64,000 bases of DNA from Caecibacter massiliensis (GCA_900095875.1 LT608311.1:2014773-2078772); one strand, 5' to 3'. Counted from the stretch's first letter, positions 16,719 through 25,727 are shown. Made by a program: numbers and translations. The notes: generated by a model from the sequence alone, not told the origin.

Positions 16719-17675
16719 ATGAGTATCAAAAAAAGAATTGTTGGTGTAGTTGGATTAGGCCACGTTGGCGCTCATGTTGCGTATAATCTGGGAATGATGG
16801 GGGTTGCTGATGAAGTCAAGCTGTGTGATAAAAACGCTGATAAAGTAGCCAGTGAATGCAATGACCTGATGGATGCTGCGTATTTTATGCCTCACCGCGT
16901 CGTATATAAAGTTGTAGATTATGCCGGTTTGGCAGACTGCGATGTCATTGTTAATGCCGTTGGTAAAATTGAATTACTGGCAACGTTGAACCGTGACAGC
17001 GAAATGGAAAATTCTGTCAGGGAAGTAGCCAGCTTTGTCGATAAAATCATGGCTGGCGGATTTGACGGCATTTTTGTCAATATTACCAATCCCTGCGATG
17101 TCATTACCGACCTGGTACAGAAACTGAGCGGTCTGCCACGCAACCGCGTATTTGGTACAGGGACCGGCCTTGATTCGTCCCGGCTCATCAGTGCCATTTC
17201 CCAGCAGACGAATTTGGAACACCATTCGTTCACGGCATTCATGATGGGCGAACATGGCAATGCTCAGATGGTTCCCTGGTCTCTCATTTCTTTCCATGGC
17301 AAACCGCTTTCCGAACTGAAAGGCGATCCTCGCTTTGACTTTGATCATGAAGAAATGACGAAACGCGTCATCAACGGTGCCTGGACTACCTTTAAAGGGA
17401 AAAAATGCACGGAATACGGTGTAGCTGCTACAGGGGCTACCGTTGTCCGTTCCATTTTGCATGATGAAAAGAAGATTATGCCTGTCAGTGCTTATCTCGA
17501 CGGCGAATATGGTGAAACAGGTATTTATTGCGGTATTCCTGCTGTCGTCGGTGCCAATGGGGTAGAACAGGTCATGGAATACACGCTGACTGATGATGAA
17601 AAAGCAGAATTCAAACGCTGCTGCGATGCTATCCGTGGCAACATTGCCAAAGCGGAACAGTTCTGGAAGAAATAA
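16719..17675 (+). CDS. L-lactate/L-2-hydroxyacid dehydrogenase (HicDH-like)
   Basis: NAD-dependent dehydrogenase of the lactate/malate family that reduces a 2-oxoacid to an L-2-hydroxyacid, a way to reoxidise NADH in fermentation. It has 318 residues. The Rossmann motif GLGHVG is at residues 12-17, TNPCDVIT follows, and the catalytic His is in GEHGNAQ. The substrate loop (KIELLATLNRDSE) lacks the GETRLDL pattern of true lactate dehydrogenases. It resembles L-2-hydroxyisocaproate dehydrogenase, so bulkier 2-oxoacids are possible substrates. It is a single gene behind a Rex-like site, with a terminator after it. Confidence 0.85.
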   Translation: MSIKKRIVGVVGLGHVGAHVAYNLGMMGVADEVKLCDKNADKVASECNDLMDAAYFMPHRVVYKVVDYAGLADCDVIVNAVGKIELLATLNRDSEMENSVREVASFVDKIMAGGFDGIFVNITNPCDVITDLVQKLSGLPRNRVFGTGTGLDSSRLISAISQQTNLEHHSFTAFMMGEHGNAQMVPWSLISFHGKPLSELKGDPRFDFDHEEMTKRVINGAWTTFKGKKCTEYGVAATGATVVRSILHDEKKIMPVSAYLDGEYGETGIYCGIPAVVGANGVEQVMEYTLTDDEKAEFKRCCDAIRGNIAKAEQFWKK

Positions 17676-17702
17676 ACCATTCAATAAAATGGTAATATAA
17701 TC

Positions 17703-17749
17703 AGCCGGCTGTCCTGTCTCTTTTATGATGACAGGCAGCCGGCTTTGTT
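17703..17749 (+). terminator. Terminator after the dehydrogenase gene
   Basis: AGCCGGCTG-CCTGTC pairs with GACAGG-CAGCCGGCT; TTGTTTT follows. Confidence 0.88.
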
Positions 17750-17753
17750 TTAC

Positions 17754-17784
17754 TTGACTTTGAGCGGGCTCCATGTGATATGAT
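17754..17784 (+). promoter_or_regulatory. Promoter for the DUF362 gene
   Basis: TTGACT (17754-17759) and the extended -10 TGATATGAT (17776-17784) with a 19-base spacer. Confidence 0.55.
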
Positions 17785-17834
17785 AATGATGTTGTAATAT
17801 AGTTATGGTGTGTATTGTATGACAGGAGGGCAAT

Positions 17835-18959
17835 ATGGAAAAAGCAAAAGTATATTTTACAGATTTCCGCTGTAAAGTAGGTACGAATAATCTGATGAAA
17901 CTGCAGAAACTCTGCCGCCGTGCCGGCATTGGCAACATTGATATGGATGGAAAATTCGTTGCTATCAAGATGCATTTTGGTGAACTGGGGTGTCTGGCAT
18001 CTATCCGTCCCCAGTATGTCAAGGCTGTAGCAGATCTGGTAAAAGAAATGGGAGGGAAGCCATTTCTTACGGACTGTAATACGCTCTACCCGGGCAGCCG
18101 TAAACACGCCCTGGAACATATGGACTGCGCCAATCTCAACGGCTATAATACGGTGACTACGGGCTGTCAGATCATTATCGCGGATGGGCTGCGCGGTACC
18201 GATGAAGTAGAAGTCCCTGTAAAAAATGGGCAATACGTACAGAATGCCAAAATCGGTCGGGCCGTCATGGATGCCGATGTCTTTATCAGCCTGGCTCATT
18301 TCAAAGGTCACGAATCAACCGGGTTTGGCGGTGCTATAAAAAATATCGGCATGGGCTGTGGCAGCCGGGCGGGAAAAATGGAACAACATTCGTCAGGCAA
18401 ACCGGAAGTCATCGAGGAAAATTGCCGCAACTGCCATCGCTGTGCTAAAGAATGCGGATCCGACGCCATTACATACGAAAATGACGTAGCTCATATCAAT
18501 GAAGAACTTTGTAAAGGCTGTGGCCGTTGCATCGGTGCTTGTGCTTTTGACGCTATCCAGACGGTACAATGGGATGCCAATGATAAATTAGACCGCAAAA
18601 TGGCTGAATATGCCCAGGCCGTCTGCCAGGACCGGCCCTGCTTCCATATCAATCTTGTCATGGATATTTCACCGAACTGCGACTGTCATGCTGAAAACGA
18701 TGCTCCTATCCTTCCGGACATCGGCATGTTTGCTTCCTTTGATCCGGTAGCACTGGATCAGGCTTGCGTCGATGCCTGCCAGAAACAACAGCCCCTGCCC
18801 AACAGCCAGTTGGCGGATAATCTGGCAAAACCAGACTGGCATCATCATCACGACCACTTCCTTGACAGCAATCCCCGTGTCAATTGGGATGAAACGCTGG
18901 TACATGCAGAAGAAATCGGTCTCGGCACGCGCCAGTATGAATTAGTTGTCGTAAAATAA
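17835..18959 (+). CDS. DUF362 domain protein with two [4Fe-4S] clusters
   Basis: A 374-residue iron-sulfur protein. Residues 1 to about 190 and 240-330 form the DUF362 fold. A ferredoxin-like insert binds two [4Fe-4S] clusters through Cys197, 200, 203, 207 and Cys226, 229, 232, 236. No signal peptide is seen, so it should be cytosolic. Such proteins are common in anaerobes next to redox genes, but their reaction is unknown. The C-terminus holds a His-rich stretch (HHHHDHF) that could bind metal. GACAGGAGGG precedes ATG 17835. It is a single-gene unit between terminators. Confidence 0.88.
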   Translation: MEKAKVYFTDFRCKVGTNNLMKLQKLCRRAGIGNIDMDGKFVAIKMHFGELGCLASIRPQYVKAVADLVKEMGGKPFLTDCNTLYPGSRKHALEHMDCANLNGYNTVTTGCQIIIADGLRGTDEVEVPVKNGQYVQNAKIGRAVMDADVFISLAHFKGHESTGFGGAIKNIGMGCGSRAGKMEQHSSGKPEVIEENCRNCHRCAKECGSDAITYENDVAHINEELCKGCGRCIGACAFDAIQTVQWDANDKLDRKMAEYAQAVCQDRPCFHINLVMDISPNCDCHAENDAPILPDIGMFASFDPVALDQACVDACQKQQPLPNSQLADNLAKPDWHHHHDHFLDSNPRVNWDETLVHAEEIGLGTRQYELVVVK

Positions 18960-18987
18960 AACTATCGTGAAATAATATCGCAAACTT

Positions 18988-19045
18988 AAAGAGAGGGTTG
19001 TCCCTGCATGAGCAGTGCGCTCATTTGGCGGCAACTCTCTTTTTC
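18988..19045 (+). terminator. Terminator after the DUF362 gene
   Basis: AAAGAGAG-GTTG-C pairs with G-GCAAC-TCTCTTT around a 30-base loop with partial inner pairing; TTTTC follows. Confidence 0.8.
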
Positions 19046-19131
19046 ATACTCCTTATACTGGATAACCATTCTCAAATATGATATTATATATAAGATATGT
19101 AAAAGTAATACCATATAGCAGGAGGAGAAAC

Positions 19132-19785
19132 ATGTTCAAACATGTACTATTTGATTTAGACGGGACTCTGACTGATTCGAAAGAAGGAATCATCAAGTCT
19201 GTAGAATATGCACTGCTGAAGCTTGGGGAATCAACGGAAGGACGGCTGGACCAGCACATTGTCGTCGGCCCGCCGATGATGACGACGTTTACCCAGGTTT
19301 ATGGCTTTTCCGAAGAAAAAGCGCGGCGTCTGTATGATACATTCCAGGAACGGTATGGTACCAAAGGGCGTTTTGAAAACCATCCGTTCCCGGGAATCCT
19401 GGCTCTTCTGGATCAATTAAAGGAAGCGGGCATCAAATCGTATGTTGCTACGTCCAAACCGACTGTACATGCCCGGGCCATATGTGAGAAATTCGGGATC
19501 AGCCAGCGGGTGGAACTCGTCGCCGGCAGTACCCTTGGAGGCAACGAAACAAAAGCTGATGTCATCCAGCAGGTTCTCGATACAATCGGACCACAGGCAG
19601 AAGGCAAGGCTGTCATGGTAGGCGACAGGAAATATGATGTCATCGGTGCCAGAGAAACGAAGCTGCCTGTCATCCTCGTCGGGTTCGGATATGGAAGCAA
19701 GGCAGAACAGGAAGCCTATCCGCCTGATTATTTTGCCCCTGATGTGGAAGCATTAGGCGATATTATTCTTCATACACAGTCGTAA
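19132..19785 (+). CDS. HAD-family phosphatase (phosphoglycolate phosphatase-like)
   Basis: A 217-residue cytosolic haloacid-dehalogenase phosphatase. The nucleophile motif FDLDGTLTDS holds Asp8 and Asp10; ATSKPT is motif II and VGDRKYDVIGA is the acidic motif near the C-terminus. A helical cap between residues 15 and 85 gives it the Gph/PpaX type. The exact phosphoester substrate cannot be read. The start is ATG 19132 with AGGAGGAG upstream; a longer in-frame start at 19078 is not supported. An extended -10 element (TGATATTAT, 19079-19087) lies upstream. The M16C protease gene begins 15 bases later, so the two likely share a transcript. Confidence 0.88.
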   Translation: MFKHVLFDLDGTLTDSKEGIIKSVEYALLKLGESTEGRLDQHIVVGPPMMTTFTQVYGFSEEKARRLYDTFQERYGTKGRFENHPFPGILALLDQLKEAGIKSYVATSKPTVHARAICEKFGISQRVELVAGSTLGGNETKADVIQQVLDTIGPQAEGKAVMVGDRKYDVIGARETKLPVILVGFGYGSKAEQEAYPPDYFAPDVEALGDIILHTQS

Positions 19786-19799
19786 GAGGAGGCTTTTTT

Positions 19800-22721
19800 A
19801 TGACATTGAAAGTAAAAGACACGCTGCATGGATTTTACATAGACCGGTCCGTTTATGTTAAAGAACTGGATAGCCAGGCCTATGAAATGACCCACGTCCA
19901 ATCCGGGGCTCGCGTCCTGTATATCCAGAATGAAGACGACAATAAGGTGTTCTCCATTTCTTTTCGCACGACGCCTTCTGACAGTACAGGTGTACCCCAT
20001 ATTTGTGAACATTCCACATTGTGCGGTTCCCGGAAATTTCCATTGAAAGAACCGTTTGTAGAACTGGTCAAAGGGTCTCTCAATACATTTCTCAATGCGA
20101 TGACATTTCCTGATAAGACCATGTATCCTGTAGCAAGCCGGAATGCAAAGGATTTCCATAACCTGATGGATGTATATCTGGACGCCGTGTTTTTCCCTAA
20201 TATGCTGAAAGATGGACAGGTACTGATGCAGGAAGGCTGGCACTATGAAATGGACAGCCCGGAAGCACCTCTGACGTACAGCGGCGTCGTTTACAATGAA
20301 ATGAAAGGCGTCTTTTCTTCTCCCGATTCACTTATGGAACGCCATGTCATGGAAAACCTGTTTCCCGATACAACGTATGGCGTAGAATCAGGTGGGGATC
20401 CTGACGATATTCCCAATTTGACGCAAGAGGCTTTTACGGCTTTCCATAAGGCCTATTATCATCCTTCCAACAGTTATATCTTTCTGTATGGGGATTTGGA
20501 TGTTGACGGCACACTGGATTTTATCGATTCTGAATATCTCAGTAAATTCCATGCAGCACATATCGATTCAGCCATCAAAAGACAAGCCTGCCCGGGCAGT
20601 TGCGTCCGTACCTATCCGTATGGCATCGCTTCAGGAGAAAAAACGCAGCAGAAGACACTGCACAGTCTGACCTATGTCATTGACGATGCTTTGGATACGA
20701 CACTGGCATTGGCTTTTAAGGTGCTGACGTACGTCCTGTTGCAATCGCCGGCGGCGCCCCTGAAAAAAGCTCTCGTCGATGCCGGTGTCGGCCGCGATGT
20801 GTCCGGTGATTTCCAGGATGGTATCCTGCAGCCGTTGTGGGGAATTTCCATCAATGGTTCAGACCCGGATAAACAGGCCAAGATTTTACCGGTTGTCCGG
20901 CAGTTCCTGACAAAGATGGTTCAGGAAGGCGTGGATAAGACCTTATTGACCGGTGCCCTGAACCGCATTGAATTTACTTTGCGGGAAGCCGATTTTGCCG
21001 GTCGTCCCAAGGGATTGATTTATGGTATCCGTTGCATGGATACCTGGCTGTACGATAAAGATCCACTGGCTTCTCTGCAATATGAAGATGCGTTGCAGAC
21101 TCTCCGCCGGGGGATTGACAGCGGATATTATGAATCTCTTATCAAGAAATATATACTGGATAACCCGTATTATGCTCTTGTTACACTGGTCCCGGAACCC
21201 GGTCTGACAGAAAAACATGATCAGGCTGTGGCTGACAGACTGGCAGCGTATAAAAAGACTTTATCTGCTGAAGACATACAGCAGATTGTTGAAGCATCTA
21301 AGGCCTTGAAAAAGAGACAGGCTACACCCGATTCCCCCGAAGCTTTGTTGACAATCCCCACTCTTTCCCGGGATGATCTGGAACATAAAGCGGAAGAAAT
21401 AGAAATGCAAACGTCTTCTGAAAGTGGGATTACGGTGTGCCATGTACCGGATCATACAAACGGTATCACCTATGTCAATGCGTATTTTGACCTCCATGGT
21501 TTTACCCCGGAAGAGATTTCCTATGTATATCTCCTCAGTGATCTTTTGGGAGACATGGATACGAAAGATCATACATATGGAGAACTGGCTTCCCTCATTG
21601 ATTTATATACTGGAGGTATCGATTGCGCCGTATCTGCTTTTTCTGATTGTGAAGATAATGGGCAGTACATGCCTGTCTTTAAGGTAACGGCTAAGGCACT
21701 CCGTCAGAATATGCCGGAACTGATCCGTCTGATGCGGGAAATTACGACAGAAACACTTTTTACCAATACAGAACGTCTCATTGAGCTGGTCGAGGAAACC
21801 AAAGCGGGCTGGGATATGGATGCATTCCGCCGGGGGCATACGCTGGTCATGCACCGCGTTCTGTCTTATGTATCACCGGTAGAAGGATTCTGCGATGCCG
21901 GCGAATTTTCGTACTATGAATTTATTAGCCGGATTGCTGCCGGAATCAGGACGAAAACGGATGATACAATCATGAAGCTGCAGCATGTCATGAAGAAGGT
22001 ATTCACCCGGGCGGCTATGACGCTGGAAATAACGAGTGATACAGAAGATTACCAGCAGGTCATAGGACTTTTGCCGGACTGGGCGCAACAATTGCCCCAG
22101 GGAGAAAAACGCACAGACCTTTGCCGTCTGGGCGGTCAACGTAAAAACGAAGGTATCATGACCAGTGGCAAGGTTCAGTACGTAGCAAAAGGTGGGAATT
22201 TCCGCAGCCATGGCTTTGTGTACACCGGTTCTATGATGGTTCTGGATACGATTTTGCAATATGGATATCTCTGGACGAAGATTCGTGTCCAGGGAGGAGC
22301 GTACGGGGCGTTTACCCGTTTTTACGGCAATGGCGACATGGTGTTCTGCTCGTATCGCGACCCCAATCTGGAAAGCAGCGTCAGAGCGTACGATGATCTG
22401 GCAGATTATCTGGAACAATTCGACGTTACAGACCGGGAAATGACAAAGTATGTCATTGGTACATTGAGCCGCATTGATATTCCACTGACACCTTCCCTAA
22501 GGGGAGATAAGGCGATGAACCGCTATTTCTCCCATATGACACAGGCCCTGGTTCAGCAGCGCCGGGATCAGCTCTTACAGACGACGGCTGCAGATATCCG
22601 GGCTCTGGCACCATTAGTGCGGGCGGTCATGAATGATAATTGCCTTTGCGTGATGGGGGGAGAAGGTAAAATAAAGGATGCAGCTGCTTTGTTTGACAAC
22701 CTCATTTCCTTGCCGGATTAG
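19800..22721 (+). CDS. M16C zinc metallopeptidase (presequence protease type)
   Basis: A 973-residue cytosolic peptidase of the PreP/Cym1 group, which degrades short peptides inside a closed chamber made of two halves. The inverted zinc motif HICEH spans residues 67-71, with Glu145 (QEGWHYE) 74 residues downstream as third ligand. The first half holds the active site. The M16C-associated domain runs roughly 470-720, and the second half supplies the GAYGAF substrate-binding loop. No signal peptide is present. GAGGAGG lies upstream of ATG 19800. It sits between the HAD phosphatase and gluQRS, with gaps of 15 and 12 bases. Confidence 0.93.
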   Translation: MTLKVKDTLHGFYIDRSVYVKELDSQAYEMTHVQSGARVLYIQNEDDNKVFSISFRTTPSDSTGVPHICEHSTLCGSRKFPLKEPFVELVKGSLNTFLNAMTFPDKTMYPVASRNAKDFHNLMDVYLDAVFFPNMLKDGQVLMQEGWHYEMDSPEAPLTYSGVVYNEMKGVFSSPDSLMERHVMENLFPDTTYGVESGGDPDDIPNLTQEAFTAFHKAYYHPSNSYIFLYGDLDVDGTLDFIDSEYLSKFHAAHIDSAIKRQACPGSCVRTYPYGIASGEKTQQKTLHSLTYVIDDALDTTLALAFKVLTYVLLQSPAAPLKKALVDAGVGRDVSGDFQDGILQPLWGISINGSDPDKQAKILPVVRQFLTKMVQEGVDKTLLTGALNRIEFTLREADFAGRPKGLIYGIRCMDTWLYDKDPLASLQYEDALQTLRRGIDSGYYESLIKKYILDNPYYALVTLVPEPGLTEKHDQAVADRLAAYKKTLSAEDIQQIVEASKALKKRQATPDSPEALLTIPTLSRDDLEHKAEEIEMQTSSESGITVCHVPDHTNGITYVNAYFDLHGFTPEEISYVYLLSDLLGDMDTKDHTYGELASLIDLYTGGIDCAVSAFSDCEDNGQYMPVFKVTAKALRQNMPELIRLMREITTETLFTNTERLIELVEETKAGWDMDAFRRGHTLVMHRVLSYVSPVEGFCDAGEFSYYEFISRIAAGIRTKTDDTIMKLQHVMKKVFTRAAMTLEITSDTEDYQQVIGLLPDWAQQLPQGEKRTDLCRLGGQRKNEGIMTSGKVQYVAKGGNFRSHGFVYTGSMMVLDTILQYGYLWTKIRVQGGAYGAFTRFYGNGDMVFCSYRDPNLESSVRAYDDLADYLEQFDVTDREMTKYVIGTLSRIDIPLTPSLRGDKAMNRYFSHMTQALVQQRRDQLLQTTAADIRALAPLVRAVMNDNCLCVMGGEGKIKDAAALFDNLISLPD

Positions 22722-22733
22722 GATGTGAATAGT

Positions 22734-23681
22734 ATGCGGGGACGTTTTGCACCCAGCCCGACGGGCTATATCCATTTGGGAAATGTATGGACTGCCTTTC
22801 TTGCCTGGCTGCAGGTACGGCAACAGAATGGAACTCTGGTACTGCGCATAGAAGATATCGATGAACAGCGGTCTAAGCCTGTATATGTAAAGGCACTGCT
22901 GGAAGATCTGGCCTGGCTGGGGTTGGACTGGGATGAAGGGCCTGGAAAAGGCGGCTCTTACGGATCATATATCCAACAGGAACGGTATCCGCTATATGAA
23001 AAAGCCATGCAGGAGCTGCAGGAAAAACATCTGTTGTACCCCTGTTATTGCAGCCGTGCCAGACTGCAGGCCATAGGAGCGCCCCATGAAGGGGAGCATC
23101 TTGTATATGATGGGCATTGTTATGGCATGACGGAAGAACAGCGCCGTCATATGGACCGGAAGCCATCCTGGCGCGTCCACGTTCCGGACGTTTCTGTCTC
23201 GTTTACGGATGGCTGCTATGGGGCTTTTTCGGATTATCTGCCCCGTGTTTGTGGTGATTTCGTCGTCCGGCGTGCCGATGGCCTGTATGCATATCAATTG
23301 GCCGTTGCCGTCGATGACGGGGCTATGGGCATTACCCATGTGCTGCGCGGCCGGGATTTGTTATCTTCGACAGCCCAGCAGATATGGCTCATGAAGGTGC
23401 TGGAGTATAGGGCACCTTCGTATACCCATGTTCCGATGCTGGTTGATACGTCTGGTAACCGTCTTTCTAAGAGACAGAAAGGCATAACAGTCCGCAGCCT
23501 TCGTGAACGCGGTGTCATGGCTGATGCCATTTTATCTGCACTGGCCCTGGCCGGCAGACTGGTTACGGAAAGGCGTCTGTATCATAAAGAGGAATTAGTC
23601 CGCCGGTGCGATTTTCAAAAGATGACGACGCAGGACATTGTTCTGGAAGATACCTGGCTGGATGAACTGCTACACGGATAA
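22734..23681 (+). CDS. gluQ: Glutamyl-Q tRNA(Asp) synthetase
   Basis: A short paralogue of glutamyl-tRNA synthetase that attaches glutamate to the queuosine base of tRNA-Asp. It has 315 residues and lacks the anticodon-binding domain of GltX, which separates the two. The class I motif is PSPTGYIHLGN near the N-terminus, and the KMSKS equivalent is RLSKRQ in the second half. The zinc-site cysteines appear as YPCYCSR and DGHCYG. The preferred start is ATG 22734, with AGGA 10 bases upstream; GTG 22725 is the other candidate. It is probably the last gene of a three-gene unit ended by the hairpin at 23718. Confidence 0.93.
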   Translation: MRGRFAPSPTGYIHLGNVWTAFLAWLQVRQQNGTLVLRIEDIDEQRSKPVYVKALLEDLAWLGLDWDEGPGKGGSYGSYIQQERYPLYEKAMQELQEKHLLYPCYCSRARLQAIGAPHEGEHLVYDGHCYGMTEEQRRHMDRKPSWRVHVPDVSVSFTDGCYGAFSDYLPRVCGDFVVRRADGLYAYQLAVAVDDGAMGITHVLRGRDLLSSTAQQIWLMKVLEYRAPSYTHVPMLVDTSGNRLSKRQKGITVRSLRERGVMADAILSALALAGRLVTERRLYHKEELVRRCDFQKMTTQDIVLEDTWLDELLHG

Positions 23682-23717
23682 TCAAAATATAATAAGTTTG
23701 GCTATGTTGTATCATAC

Positions 23718-23770
23718 ATACTGTAGGAAGAAACAAAATACATCTTGTTTTTTTCTGCAGTATTTTTTTA
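23718..23770 (+). terminator. Terminator before the cell-wall cluster
   Basis: ATACTGTAG-GAAGAAACAA pairs with TTGTTT...TTCTGCAGTAT; a run of seven T follows. Confidence 0.85.
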
Positions 23771-23808
23771 TCTTTTTTTTCAGATCTTTATCAGATTAAG
23801 CAATATTA

Positions 23809-23838
23809 TTGTCATCGGGTGTGAAAATGTGGTAAAAT
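23809..23838 (+). promoter_or_regulatory. mraZ promoter
   Basis: TTGTCA (23809-23814), 18-base spacer, TAAAAT (23833-23838) with TG one base ahead (TGGTAAAAT, extended -10). The MraZ-type repeats overlap it. Confidence 0.6.
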
Positions 23839-23853
23839 GTGGTGAAAAGTGAT
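23824..23853 (+). promoter_or_regulatory. MraZ operator: three 10-bp direct repeats
   Basis: AAAATGTGGT, AAAATGTGGT and GAAAAGTGAT follow each other at exact 10-base spacing, directly before mraZ and over its -10 region. MraZ proteins bind tandem GTG-containing repeats upstream of their own gene, so autorepression of the whole cluster is likely. Confidence 0.7.
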
Positions 23854-23880
23854 AGATAATACGGAAAGGGGGGCGACGCT

Positions 23881-24318
23881 ATGTTCATGGGAGAATATTC
23901 GCATTCTATTGATACAAAAGGCCGTGTTATTATGCCGGCGAAATTTCGTGAAGAATTGGGAACGCATTGTATAGTAACCCGTGGACTGGAAGGCTGCCTT
24001 TCTGTATATACACAGGATGCCTGGAGAAATCTGGCTGATAAGATGAAAAAATTAAGGACCAGTAAAGAAAAGGTCCGGGCATTTAAACGATTTCTCTTTG
24101 GCAGTGCGGCCGAAGTTGAATTTGACCGTACAGGCCGTATCCTGATTCCCGGAACGCTGCGGGAATATGCCGGCCTTAAAAAAGAAGTTACAGTCATCGG
24201 CACAGGTGACAGCATAGAAATCTGGGACAAACAATCTTATGAAGAATATGCCGCCCGTACCGTGCCGGCGATGGAAGAGATTGCTGAAGATCTGGAAGAT
24301 CTGGATCTGGACATATAG
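23881..24318 (+). CDS. mraZ: Transcriptional regulator MraZ
   Basis: A 145-residue DNA-binding protein that forms a ring and controls the division/cell-wall (dcw) cluster. Two SpoVT/AbrB-like halves are seen: MGEYSHSIDTKGRVIMPAKF at residues 3-22 and VEFDRTGRILIPGTLREYA near 79-98, each with its conserved D-x-x-G-R. It is the first gene of the cluster, 8 bases before rsmH, and has GTG-type repeats over its own promoter. Confidence 0.96.
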   Translation: MFMGEYSHSIDTKGRVIMPAKFREELGTHCIVTRGLEGCLSVYTQDAWRNLADKMKKLRTSKEKVRAFKRFLFGSAAEVEFDRTGRILIPGTLREYAGLKKEVTVIGTGDSIEIWDKQSYEEYAARTVPAMEEIAEDLEDLDLDI

Positions 24319-24326
24319 GAGTACTC

Positions 24327-25259
24327 ATGGAATTTCATCATGTCAGTGTATTACGAAATGAAACAATTAATCATCTCATCGGTGATCCCCATGGTATATA
24401 TGTAGACTGCACACTGGGAGGGGGAGGTCATTCCCGCGTATTGGCCGAACGGCTGGCCGGTGATGCAACGCTGATTGGACTCGATCAGGATGAGGATGCC
24501 ATTGCGGCGGCTACAGCCCATATGAAAGGGACAGCCTGCCATTTTATACCGGTGCAGGAAAATTTCCGCAACCTGGGCCAGGTCCTGGACAAGCTGCACA
24601 TAGATGCCGTGGACGGGGTCATGTTTGACCTGGGCGTGTCGAGTTACCAGCTGGATACGCCGGAACGGGGTTTTTCCTATATGCAGGACGGGCCACTTGA
24701 TATGCGGATGGACCGGTCTGCCCGGAAAAGCGCTTACGATGTGGTCAATACATATAGTGAAGCTGAGTTATACCGTGTTGTCAAAGACTATGGGGAAGAA
24801 CGCTGGGCCAGCCGTATTGCTGAATTTATCGTCAGGGAACGGCAGCAGAAGCCCATTAGTCATACGGCTGAACTCGTATCCGTCATCAAGAAAGCTATTC
24901 CTGCGGGAGCCCGCAAGGATGGACCGCATCCGGCCAAGCGGACGTTTCAGGCAATCCGGATTGAAGTCAATGATGAACTGGGTATTCTCCATGATGCCGT
25001 CGAAACGGCAGCGCAGCGGTTAAAACCGGGCGGACATATCTGTGTTATAACCTTCCATTCTCTGGAAGACCGCATTGTCAAGCAGACGTTGAAACGATTG
25101 GCAACGGATTGTATCTGTCCTCCCGATATGCCTGTCTGCACGTGTCACCATCATGCCATTTTAAAGATACAGCGCCATGCCATCACGCCGGGAGAAGATG
25201 AACTGGAACAGAATCCCCGGGCCAGAAGTGCTAAATTACGCGTCGGAATTCGTAAGTGA
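24327..25259 (+). CDS. rsmH: 16S rRNA (cytosine(1402)-N4)-methyltransferase
   Basis: SAM-dependent enzyme that methylates N4 of C1402 in the ribosomal P site. It has 310 residues. The SAM-binding motif DCTLGGGGHS lies near residues 27-36, FDLGVSSYQLD near 100, and FHSLEDRIVK near 247-256. Second gene of the dcw cluster, in the usual order after mraZ. Confidence 0.97.
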   Translation: MEFHHVSVLRNETINHLIGDPHGIYVDCTLGGGGHSRVLAERLAGDATLIGLDQDEDAIAAATAHMKGTACHFIPVQENFRNLGQVLDKLHIDAVDGVMFDLGVSSYQLDTPERGFSYMQDGPLDMRMDRSARKSAYDVVNTYSEAELYRVVKDYGEERWASRIAEFIVRERQQKPISHTAELVSVIKKAIPAGARKDGPHPAKRTFQAIRIEVNDELGILHDAVETAAQRLKPGGHICVITFHSLEDRIVKQTLKRLATDCICPPDMPVCTCHHHAILKIQRHAITPGEDELEQNPRARSAKLRVGIRK

Positions 25260-25302
25260 TGGATAGGCAGAGGAATTTTCGTTTTTAATATTTGATTGGA
25301 TG

Positions 25303-25311
25303 TGTTATAAT
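25303..25311 (+). promoter_or_regulatory. Possible internal promoter at the ftsL start
   Basis: TGTTATAAT is a perfect extended -10, but it overlaps the likely ftsL start codon and has a poor -35 region. Transcripts from it would serve murE onward, not ftsL. Confidence 0.3.
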
Positions 25312-25686
25312 ATGCTGGCCAGAAAAGCTGGATACATTCACTATGAAGCGTCACGTTCTGTGGGGCACCGGACCGGTGCGGATGAAAGAAAATTCGCCAG
25401 GCTGCTTGCGCAGACTATATCTGTTTTACTGCTGGTATGCTTTTTCCTGCTGGCATACATTGCGCTTTCTGCCGTTAAAACTAATTTCAGCTATGCACTG
25501 ATGCAGAAAAAGCTTCATGCCCAGCAGCTGCAGAGAGAAAATGAAGTGCTCCGCGTTGATATTGCCAAATTGGAGACGCCGGAACGAATTTATACGTCGG
25601 CGCAGAAACTCGGTATGACGGTCCCGGTGACCGTGCTGTATGGCCAGTCTCATGATAAGACGGGAACAGGTGACAGCAGCCGGTAA
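25312..25686 (+). CDS. ftsL: FtsL-type septum protein
   Basis: A small bitopic membrane protein of the divisome. A basic cytosolic N-terminus leads to one membrane helix (ISVLLLVCFFLLAYIALSAV), then an extracellular coiled coil (QKKLHAQQLQRENEVLRVDIAKLE) and the closing sequence TPERIYTSAQKLGM typical of FtsL/DivIC-like proteins. The start is uncertain: ATG 25312 gives 124 residues, ATG 25300 four more, and neither has a strong ribosome site. The identification rests on topology and position after rsmH. The penicillin-binding protein gene that usually follows is missing. Confidence 0.8.
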   Translation: MLARKAGYIHYEASRSVGHRTGADERKFARLLAQTISVLLLVCFFLLAYIALSAVKTNFSYALMQKKLHAQQLQRENEVLRVDIAKLETPERIYTSAQKLGMTVPVTVLYGQSHDKTGTGDSSR

Positions 25687-25696
25687 AGCGGGTATG

Positions 25697-25727
25697 AGCA
25701 GCCTTAATTTAAGGCTGCTATTGTTGT
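25697..25727 (+). terminator. Terminator-like hairpin inside the cell-wall cluster
   Basis: AGCAGCCTT, 5-base loop, AAGGCTGCT, followed by ATTGTTGTTT. It lies in the 87-base gap between ftsL and murE and may stop or attenuate transcription of the mur genes. Confidence 0.65.

Noticed and set aside
16974-18311. 445-codon antisense frame across two genes
   Set aside because: It crosses a strong terminator and promoter on the other strand, and its protein looks random.
17835-18959. HHHHDHF as a possible cloning tag or artefact
   Set aside because: It is internal, flanked by normal family sequence, and codons fit the rest of the gene.
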